In this document: positions 25,075 to 34,900 of the stretch, one piece after another | How the letters are laid out: every line of letters begins with the position of its first letter | Numbering within the stretch: position 1 is the first letter of the stretch | Assembly: GCA_947044365.1 (NCBI GenBank) | Contig: OX345642.1 | Coordinates: forward strand, 1,585,001-1,649,000 | Source: Petrosia ficiformis | Taxonomy: Eukaryota > Porifera > Demospongiae > Haplosclerida > Petrosiidae | Direction of reading: 5' to 3' | DNA: 64,000 nt | The notes under the pieces: generated by a model | Seen by the model: the letters and a program-made list of their open reading frames with translations, nothing else | Told to the model about the DNA's origin: nothing | Database searches by the model: none | Made by a program: the position numbers and the translations under genes

Positions 25075-27481
25075 ATGGATCAGTTACCTTTGCCAAGTCT
25101 TCAACTATACTCAGTCTTTAGCGGACTGGGTCTGTTCTATGCTGTTGTGTATGCCCTGACAGCAACAACTGGTTTTCTGTTGACTCTATGGGAAGATGTG
25201 TGGTGTGCTGCTGTGAGTTGATTAACTTGAATGTATTTAGCACCTTGTAAATATAAAGTTGCAAGAACTGTTTGTCTTGAGGGAATATAACTCATTGAAT
25301 CACACCATCTGTGATAAAGGCAAATTTTAAAAGGCAGTAAGTAGCATTGTTTTGAGTGAAGTTACTAATTCACCACTCCAAATTCCATTGTTTAGAACTA
25401 TTGTTCATTTTTTGTAGTATTGGTTTACCAACTAAAACTAAAATATTTTATAAACATTTCGCTATACTAATAGGGTTTTATTTATTCGAGTTTTTAACCC
25501 TCCCCCCGTTAAGTCGCCAATATGTGCGACACACCTACCCTATATGTTGCCCCTCCCCTCGAAAACGAAACCCTGGGTAACTAAAAATAAACTACTCTGA
25601 TACATGAAAATTCATGTGCCTAGCATGCTAGCGATTAAAAGGCGTAGAAACAAACGCAACAAACAAGCAGCCACAATGGCTTAGAAAATTCATAAAACAC
25701 AGCCACATGTAGTACTACAATAGTACTATAACTAAAACCTCATACACTAATCAAAATAGCGAATAATAACCATCAAAATCCAGTCATGCCCATATAAAAA
25801 TTATAATAATATTATAGTAATTTTTATAATTTTATTACAGGCTGTACTCAATTTTGGGTGTTGTTTATTCTTTCAATTTGTTAGTTTTATTCATGAAACA
25901 GTATTTGGTAAATTGCAAAACACTGAAAAAAAAGTAAGTCAATTGTCCATTGTTCCATCCACTTGTCCACCATACATCAACTAGTAACTAACTACCAATG
26001 ATAGGCATTTTTGTTTTATTTAAGTTCACATTCATGATGACCTCAAACGAGGAAGTATGACTTTATAATTTATGTTATAGTTTAATGTCATAAGATTATA
26101 CTGTAACTCAGTAATGAAGCAATGGATTGAAATTTAACATACAGAAAAAAGAATGGGAAGGATAATATATGAAAATGGTGCTGGTAAAAGATTATTGGTT
26201 ATTCCAAACTAAATTCATTTTTCTGAGGTCAAGATGAACATGAATGACCTTTAGTAAGCTTAAAAACTGGGCCCCTATATCAATATCAATCAGTTCATGA
26301 ATAAGTGTGTTTGTATATGCCTTACTCGTACAAAATAGATAGTTTTCATTCTTTCAATACCTGGTTTACTATATTTACAAATTAACAATTATTATCCTTC
26401 CCTTAAATGTCAACGTCTTGGTAAAGTTAAATAGAGTTATGAATAATTAATTTTTAATATAATTTTTAATATAATTAAGTGTTAATAACGTTTATGTAAC
26501 CAATCATGTTATTAGTACCACCTACTATTCTCCGTAAATAGAATATGCAGGATAAATTCTGGAACTTCATTTTCTACAAGTTTATATTTGTATTTGGTGT
26601 AATGAACGTCCAGGATATGAGAGAGATGTTACTATGGAGTGGATGGTTTGCTTTAGTTGGATGTCTTCTACTTACCTCTCAGCTATGTAAAGATAGGTTC
26701 CAATATGTAAGTTGACTTCAGTAATGTCTATATATACAATGTAATTGTCCTTGTAACATACATGTACGTCACGGTTCAAAGGTCATGCTACACGGAAGAA
26801 ACCATGCAGACAAGGTGAAATTGTGCACACAATTTTGCGAATGGAGAAGTTGAGAAAGAGGAAGCTAAGAGAAGAGTTAGAGAACAAAGATTAAGAATAA
26901 GAATGTATTTGAGCCTTCAATCTTCAGAGTAAGGAGATGAGAATTAAAGAAGAGAAGAGTTAGAGAACTTTGAATATATCACTAATATCATCAATGTTAG
27001 AAAACCACTGGATTCTGTCATGCACATGCAAAGATAAAATAATCAGTAATGAGGCTAGAACAATAGCAAATAATAGTCTGCTGTAGCTTGAAGAATTTCT
27101 TGTTCGCTAGTCTACAACTCAATGGCGTACAGTCTTAACACATCATATTGAACATAATGCTATAGTCATGTGTTACTATTCACTATAATGAATTATATGT
27201 TGTACTGTTATTCTTAACTACCATTCATCAAAATGTAATAGTGATATATATGTGGTTTCTTTAATAGCTCTCATTTTCACCTACTACTGCAACTTCTTCT
27301 CATGCTAAAATTATAATTCTTCTCTCTGTACTTCTTCTCTTCTGTGCTGGTCTTTTTATGGTGTGTGCCATTGTAGGATGGCAGTTTGGATTCAATTACT
27401 TTGCTTTTTTATACTCCGAAGTGAGTTGTATTCTGTTTCGTCTTGCTCCTCTCCCCTCACCCCCTCCCTTCCTCCCCTCTC

Positions 27482-27563
<82 letters not shown>

Positions 27564-27565
27564 CC

Positions 27566-27615
<50 letters not shown>

Positions 27616-27621
27616 CATATA

Positions 27622-27652
<31 letters not shown>

Positions 27653-30600
27653 TTATATTTCTTATTAATAGGTTTACATATTGTTTGCAAAAACATTACA
27701 TACACTTGTAAAGTAAGTGATAACCTTCCGATACTATAATCATATCAACTTATTGTATATTTGTGTTGTATACTGAACAACTTCACTTTCATGTATACGT
27801 GAAATTAAAAACATTATACCATTTATGCTCAGCGTGTGTGTGTCTGTCTGTGTGTTTGTGCTTTGTATACATGTAGATCTGTCTGTGTTTATATATATAT
27901 GTGTGTGTACATGATATGAACATGTATGTATATATACACTATTTCAATCTTCCTTTCAGATATATTATACACCTATGGGATATGCATCATGACGGTTTAT
28001 GGGAGAATAGAAACACGTATACATATTATACTGAACTCATTCTGGAGATGTCTAGTTTGTGTGTAGATTTTATACATCATTTACATATGCTAGTAAGTTG
28101 TATATATGTGTGTGTATGTATGTATGTGTGTGTGTGTGTATGTACGTATGTACGTATGTATGTATGTAGTACTATGTACATTGTACATGTGTATATGTAT
28201 GTATATATATATATATGACTGTATCTATTCTACACCATGTTTATTATTTTTTTAGTTATGGGCAAACATGTTTCTTAGTGTGGCCAGTCTTATATTATTA
28301 ATGAAACTTCGTTACTTGTATCAAGAGATACAACGAAGAATGAAACGACATCATAATTACATAATAGTTAATCAAACTCTGGAAAAATGGTACGTCTTTA
28401 ACTAAAAGGGGAATAAATATTTCAATTAAAAAAATAAAATTTGCATGTTTCGCCATCTAAATTAGTAATAGGTTTGTCTGACTCGGTGTTCTCCATGTCC
28501 TAATTAAAAGAACACTGGTTTGACTTTACTAAGAATTTAAATTATGAGAGTTTATTAATTATATTTATAGTTTTCACCATGTGAATGAGGACCAGTTAAG
28601 AGAAGGAGAAGGGGTGTGTGCTATTTGTTGGGAGAAAATGACGGGTGCCAGAAGACTACCTTGTGGACACACCTTTCATTTGTAAGAATTGATAATACAG
28701 ATACCAAAAGATATTGTAATCTCTGTCCGTATATAATTATATCTACAAGTTGATGGGTGGGATGGATAGATGAATGGATGGGTGAATTGATGGATGGATT
28801 GATGGATAGATGGATAAATGGGATAATAAATGGATGGATGGATAGATCAATGGATGGATTGACAAATGGATGAATGGATAAATGGGTGGATAGCTATATA
28901 TATATACATCATTATCTTAATTTACTTTTACAGTGGTTGTTTACGTTCATGGTTGGAACAAGATCCTGTTTGTCCAACATGTCGATTCTCTCTAAGCAAG
29001 TCCTTCCAGGTGGGAAGTACTAACAGGAGGAGACAGAATACAAGAAATGGAAGAAGGTAATCATATTGCACAATAGATGAATCAGTCTTGTCCCTAGAAC
29101 TCACATGCGGAAAGGAAGGTCAGGTAAAATGAGCCTACATTCTTCACACAATGATGTCATGAACAGGTGACCATCACTTGATTCGCTCAACCTGCTTGTA
29201 TCATGAATATCCAAATCTTTGTTACATGTGAGTCTCCAGCAGTGGTAGAAGGCTAGTTGCTGGGACTCTCCACAGCTTTCATCATAGTTTTTTAATACAT
29301 GTTTTTTACATGCTATTTTTTGAATATACCAAGTCATGTGATCAATTAATAAACTATAACTAAGCAGTGTGATTGTATGTTCCAAGAATTAGGAGATGCA
29401 ATGCCACTTTGCCAGGACAAGCTACTAGATGCTTCTTTACATAACGTGTGCCTGTGTATAGCTGGGGACAAGCCTATAAATGGATAGATAGATGGTTTTG
29501 AAATTTCTTAATACCGATGTTACTTTTCATTTATTAGAAGGAATTGGCTTTTATATTTCAATGGAGCTTCTATTGCCAGTTGGCTGCCTACCTTTTCTTT
29601 GGAGTTACATAACACACCTGATGAGGGTGATGCTGTCTTTACTGGCAATTCTCCAGAGTTTCATCGAGGGGTAACTAAATAACTTATTCATTTGTCGATT
29701 TTCTAACTAACTACACTCATCCAACCATATATCCATCCGTCCATCCATCCATGCATCCATGCATCCATCCATCCATCCAACCATATATCCGTCCATCCGT
29801 CCATCCATCCATCCATCCATGCATCCATGCATCCATCCATTCATCTATCCATCCATCCATCCGTCCATCCATCCGTCCATCCATTCATTCATCCATAGAT
29901 GTATCCGTTTATCCATTTTTGTATTTATCCGTTCATCTATCCATCCATCCATCCTTTGAATTTTCTAATAGGCACAGCAAATTCATAACATGTTTCCACA
30001 AGTTCCTCTTTCCACCATATCACTTGATCTCACCAACACAAAATCAATCTCACAAACTGTTGATAATATACTTAGTGGAGCCATACTTGTCTCTACTGAA
30101 ACTAACACGCAATCAATTCTTCCATCAACTCAAACTCTAGAGGACCTAAACCAACTATCCATTGACAGTCATCTTAGACATGATACACATGAAGAACACT
30201 TTGAAAGTGATATTCCATCACTTACAGGAGAAAATGAAGAAAAGGAAGTTTTGTCTAACTTCAGAAACAATGAGAGGGAAGGGGATGGTTTGCGACATAG
30301 AGTAAAGTCTGGAGGAGAAGGCATGACTGTGATACAAAGTGGAGAAGTGGTCGGAGAGACTTCACACAATGACCATTCATTCGCAAACATTCATACTCAA
30401 TCTGGTGTTTCATACACAAGTAATAAATCTTCGGTAATACAGTCATCGGAAGAAACAACACTTACACCAGAAAATGATGTCAGCCTTGTTGCTCAACAGA
30501 CAAATCCTGGAGGAGATTTGGATTTGTTGCCTACCTTTGAAGAAAGAAAACAGATTCTATTGAACAAGGCTAGAACGTGAGATAATAAGCCTTCATAAAT

Positions 30601-30808
30601 TAACTTGTAGCTTATAAATAGCCTTTTTGTCCTGTATTGATCATAAGCATCCCCCCCACCAATTAATGTTGCCATGGTAACAGCATGATCGTTTATAAAA
30701 TCTATAGAGATCAGCCCTCCATTTTATTATATATAGACATACAGAAATACTACATGTTATAATTATATTTCTTTTTATAGGAGATATCTTCAGAAACTAA
30801 AGGACTGA
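25075..30808 (+). CDS. AMFR: AMFR/gp78-type ER membrane E3 ubiquitin ligase, 12 exons
   Basis: RING ligase of ER-associated degradation. Exons: 25075-25212, 25841-25933, 26542-26706, 27268-27420, 27672-27712, 27960-28092, 28256-28389, 28571-28681, 28934-29056, 29538-29670, 29972-30576, 30781-30808; 1857 nt, 618 residues (human 643). Multiple hydrophobic segments fill residues 1-280, with [17 protein letters not shown] and [14 protein letters not shown] typical of gp78. The RING has Cys302, Cys305, Cys317, His319, His322, Cys325, Cys336 and Cys339. [16 protein letters not shown] precedes a CUE domain at about 409-447 ([12 protein letters not shown]). The C-terminus has a G2BR-like helix ([19 protein letters not shown]) but stops there. 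Exon 3 could also start nine bases later; the longer form aligns better with human. Exon 10 is too small to appear as a convincing ORF but joins in phase. Confidence 0.95.
26023..26258 (+). repeat. MITE family A copy in AMFR intron 2
   Basis: Begins GTTCACATTCATGATGACCT and ends with GAGGTCAAGATGAACATGAA, imperfect terminal inverted repeats of about 20 bp. The internal part holds the family landmarks AATGAAGCAATGGATTGAAA and GGAAGGATAAT. Confidence 0.75.
26745..27112 (+). repeat. Interspersed repeat family C, copy 2 (AMFR intron 3)
   Basis: Inverted relative to copy 1 at 8793-9148, with extended similarity over about 350 bp. No coding capacity is evident. Confidence 0.75.
27461..27656. repeat. 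(CT)n then (TA)n compound microsatellite
   Basis: Long CT tract interrupted by CCCTCCCTTCC, followed by TA repeats. It ends about 15 bp before the AMFR exon 5 acceptor and may act as an extended polypyrimidine tract. The ORFs through it are artefacts. Confidence 0.95.
28750..28895. repeat. (GGAT)n degenerate microsatellite
   Basis: GATG/GATA-type tetranucleotide units in AMFR intron 8, a few tens of bases upstream of the exon 9 acceptor. Confidence 0.85.
29730..29957. repeat. (ATCC)n microsatellite
   Basis: ATCC/GTCC tetranucleotide array in AMFR intron 10, ending about 15 bp upstream of the exon 11 acceptor. It is the approximate complement of the GGAT array two exons earlier. Confidence 0.9.
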
Positions 30809-30880
30809 AAACGAAATAACTACAAAATAAATGAAATCATCCCTTCCTACCCCATCCCACTTTGTCTCAAATTATCTGTG

Positions 30881-30886
30881 AATAAA
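30881..30886 (+). terminator. Polyadenylation signal AATAAA of AMFR
   Basis: Exact hexamer 73 bp after the AMFR stop; another AATAAA lies at 30826-30831. AMFR and HSBP1 converge here with only 149 bp between stop codons, so their 3' UTRs must be short or overlap. Confidence 0.5.
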
Positions 30887-30957
30887 ATCCCAAAAGCTGT
30901 TGTATATAATAATTTAATACTTCACATAATTAATTAATTATAAAAATTATTTTAATG

Positions 30958-31807
30958 TCATTTGGGTTCAGTAGTCCCTGATGTTTCATCTCTTGTCTCA
31001 ACTTGTTGCATTAGTTCGGATATATTCTTCTCCAAATCATCCACTCTTTGACCCATCTCATCCAGTATATATCAAGACAGTTAAGGACAATTACATAACT
31101 GACAATATAGGTGTGGTGATTATTGGACAATTTAAATAAAAGTCTGACTTTTGAATTTATAATGCACATTACATGGCCGATCAAAATCTTATCCAGTGAT
31201 CACGACAGTTAATGGTCATCACATTTATAATAAATTATTTGTATCTATAGGCATAATTTGGTTGTGTAGTACATGTAGAAATCGTTTCTGACCATTAGAC
31301 ATTTTTTAATGACTGTCCATTTTGAAATTCATGCAGCAATAACAGCTCCGCTTACTGTTAGACCAACAGACACTTCGTAAATGAATATTGTGAAAATGAA
31401 CCAACAGACCAACAGTTAATAACTAGTCCCTCCCACCTAAGGGAAGATTGTAGTAGATTCACAAGAGACTGGGTCAGGCTTGTGTAAACATGCTGTTAGG
31501 TGGAGTGGGTGGGGCTGGTTATTGGACATAATATAGGTGGATATGTCTTCCAATGATTTGTTCACTCATCTGTTGGAATTTGTCTTGCTATAGAAAAAAG
31601 TATATTTTCATGTGCTTATTACTATTCATATCTGTAAATGTGTTATACTTACCATGTCTCCTAAAAGAGTTTCAACCTACAGACAACATTATCACAAATG
31701 CTTAATTTTTTAAAATTTTGACTTACCAGTTTAGCTAATTCATCTGGATTCTGCTGTACATCTTCTTCAGATGTTTCCTGGGTTTGTTTTTCGTTTTCAT
31801 CAGTCAT
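30958..31807 (-). CDS. HSBP1: Heat shock factor binding protein 1 (HSBP1), 4 exons
   Basis: Small coiled-coil protein that binds HSF1 trimers and dampens the heat-shock response; also related to WASH complex assembly. Exons (minus strand): 31807-31727, 31676-31653, 31587-31545, 31064-30958; 255 nt, 84 residues (human 76). The sequence DELAKLVETLLGDM, QDKFQQMSEQIIGR and LDEMGQRVDDLEKN follows human HSBP1 closely with regular hydrophobic heptads. Introns 1 and 2 are GT-AG. Intron 3 (31544-31065) cannot be spliced with GT-AG in frame but starts ATATCC and ends AC, with TCCTTAAC at 31087-31080, the textbook U12 branch site. This gives GRLDEM, matching human GRIDDM. It shares a short divergent promoter with PYROXD1. 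Confidence 0.93.
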
Positions 31808-31937
31808 TCTGTTATTCTAATTAATGCACATCCCAACTTACCACGCCTACTAATTCTATTTAATGCCTCCTATGTTTCTAATTAATGCACATCTCAACTT
31901 ACCATTATGTTTCTAATTAGACTGCAGGGACTAGTAA
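31808..31937. promoter_or_regulatory. Divergent promoter of HSBP1 and PYROXD1 with internal direct repeats
   Basis: 130 bp between divergent start codons. A block of about 27 bp that begins TCTAATTAATGCACATC and continues CAACTTACCA occurs twice, at about 31816-31842 and 31878-31904, and part of it (TGTTTCTAATTA) again beyond. These may be duplicated binding sites or simple tandem duplication. Confidence 0.5.
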
Positions 31938-34900
31938 ATGACAGGAACAGTGACACAAGCAGATTATGTTGTAGTTGGAGGAGGCATAGCTGGAGTGTCT
32001 TGTGCAGAGCAGGTACGACATCAAAATTATTAATGCAATTATAATTATATATATATATATATTCTGTCATTCCCCCAGTTGTCATTCTTGGACTCCAATG
32101 CCAATATAATTTTAATTAGCTCTTCACAGTTAATTAAAGCTGTCACCAATTTTAAAAAGGTAAGCAAATAAGCATTATACTTATCTTATGTACTATAATT
32201 ATATATATATGTAGTAATAATGAATCAGTGTTGGTCATTATTATGTCAGCCATTATTCCAGTATATGAGTGTACTGATAATTCATTTCTTGTGATTATAG
32301 CATCATTTATTGCTTGAATCAGTATTGCTTATCGGTACATACATGATACATGTATCTAACGTATTTATAGGAATATTGGTAAAATAGTCTGGCTTAGCTA
32401 GCAACACCAGACTATATGTATGATATACCTTGTCTATTATCATGCTATAATTTGCAGGTTTCACGAGCTTTAGAAACTTTTGACGTTGAAGAGACAGCGA
32501 CAAGTCACCTGACTTGCATGTGTCCAAATGTACATATAATTAATGCCACTTTGATGACATTTGATCCTGAAAAACATGTAAGTCTATACAATTGATATAA
32601 CGATGAATAATTTACTTCTTCTATAGATAGTTACACTTTCTGATGGTAATGTTATTCATTATAATAAACTGTGTCTATGTACAGGAGCTTCACCAAAGGT
32701 TTGTATTAATTAACATCATTTTGCATAGTTGATTACTAAGGTTTTTCATTAATTAACAATGATTATTAATAATCTCTTTTTGCATAGTTGATTACTAAGG
32801 TTTTTTCATTAATTAACAATGATTATTAATAATCTCTTTTTGCATAGTTGATTACTAAGGTTTTTTCATTAATTAACAATAATTATTAATAATCTCTTTT
32901 TGCATAGTCGATTACTAAGCGTTTTCATTAATTAACAATAATTATTAATAATCTCTTTTTGCACAGTCGATTACTAAGCTTTTTCATTAATTAACAATAA
33001 TTATTAATAATCTCTTTTTGCATAGTCGATTACTAAGTGTTTTCATAATTAACAATAATTATTAATAATCTCTTTTTGCATAGTCGATTACTAAGCGTTT
33101 TCATTAATTAACAATAATTATTAATAATCTCTTTTTGCATAGTCGATTACTAAGCGTTTTTATTAATTAACAATAGTTATTAATAATCTCTTTTTGCATA
33201 GTCGATTACTAAGCGTTTTCATTAATTAACAATAATTATTAATCTCTTTTTGCATAGTCGATTACTAAGCGTTTTCATTAATTAACAATAATTATTAATA
33301 ATCTCTTTTTGCATAGTCGATTACTAAGCGTTTTCATTAATTAACAATAATTATTAATAATCTCTTTTTGCATAGTCAATTACTAAGCGTTTTTATTAAT
33401 TAACAATAGTTATTAATAATCTCTTTTTGCATAGTCGATTACTAAGCGTTTTCATTAATTAACAATAATTATTAATAATCTCTTTTTGCATAGTCGATTA
33501 CTAAGCGTTTTTATTAATTAACAATAGTTATTAATAATCTCTTTTTGCATAGTCGATTACTAAGCGTTTTCATTAATTAACAATAATTATTAATAATCTC
33601 TTTTTGCATAGTCGATTACTAAGCGTTTTCATTAATTAACAATAATTATTAATAATCTCTTTTTGCATAGTCGATTACTAAGCGTTTTCATTAATTAACA
33701 ATAATTATTAATAATCTCTTTTTGCATAGTCAATTACTAAGCGTTTTCATTAATTAACAATAATTATTAATAATCTCTTTTTGCATAGTCGATTACTAAG
33801 CGTTTTTATTAATTAACAATAGTTATTAATAATCTCTTTTTGCATAGTCGATTACTAAGCGTTTTCATTAATTAACAATAATTAATAACCTATTTTGATT
33901 GCTTCTTTGTATAAGTAGTCATGAAGTAATGTACTATCCTTATATGAAGTAACGACCCTTATTTTTGCATAGTTAATTACGGGGGTGGGGGGGGGTTTGA
34001 TTAATTAACATTCATATCCACCTCTTTTTTCATATAGTTGATTACTAAGGATCATCCTTTGGTTTTAGGGATTAGAGATACACAAAGTGTTAAGGTTTGT
34101 GTTGTCCTTTAGTTTTTCTATTTCTATTAGAGTATGACAATAATGATCACTTAGCATATTTAGGAAAGATGGCAGGAATGGGCCATGGGGTTACAGGCAC
34201 TGAGTTGCTATGTAGTCAGGAATGAGGAGGAACCGAGTTACTCTGTAGACAGGAATGGGGGGCACTGAGATAATATCGGAGTTAATATCTGTACAATCTT
34301 TGCCAATATACTGATAACTGGCCGATAATGACTGATACCATTTATTGATCTAATTATCAGTGTATCACTAGTTTATTAAATAATTAACTAAAACAACACA
34401 CAAATCTGTTAATTAAGTTTATTATTGATTGTTTATCTTTGTGTAGGATTTTCAGGATAAAGTGAAGAACTCGAAACGTGTTTTAATTCTGGGTAATGGA
34501 GGTATTGCCACTGAATTAGTGTAAGTAAATAATGACTTAATTAGCTTCTTGTAATTAACTATCATTTTGATAACTGATGTCAAATTGGAATTTGTAATTG
34601 ACTAAAATTAATAATTATTTTGCCATACTGTAACCAATAGCAACCTCTTGTACTAAATGTATTTGCTGAACTAAAATCTATTTAGTATTGTATTTTAAAT
34701 TTTAGACCATTAATGTAAGTATGTGAAGTCTGGTCACATTTATAATGCCCTCAGAATTAGGATGTAATAACTTTGTATGTAATATAGCATATAGTGTAAT
34801 GTCATAAGGTTAATACATGATTATACTGTAACTCAATAATGAAGCAATGGATTGAAATTTGATATACACAAAAAATAGCGGGAAGGATAATTATATTATG

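Noticed and set aside
27358..27739. Several open frames with Leu-Ser and Ile-Tyr repeats
   Set aside because: They are translations of the (CT)n and (TA)n microsatellite in AMFR intron 4.
29751..29971. His-Pro-Ser-Ile repeat ORF joined to the CUE-domain frame
   Set aside because: The repeat part is the (ATCC)n tract; the real exon 11 starts at 29972 after an AG acceptor.
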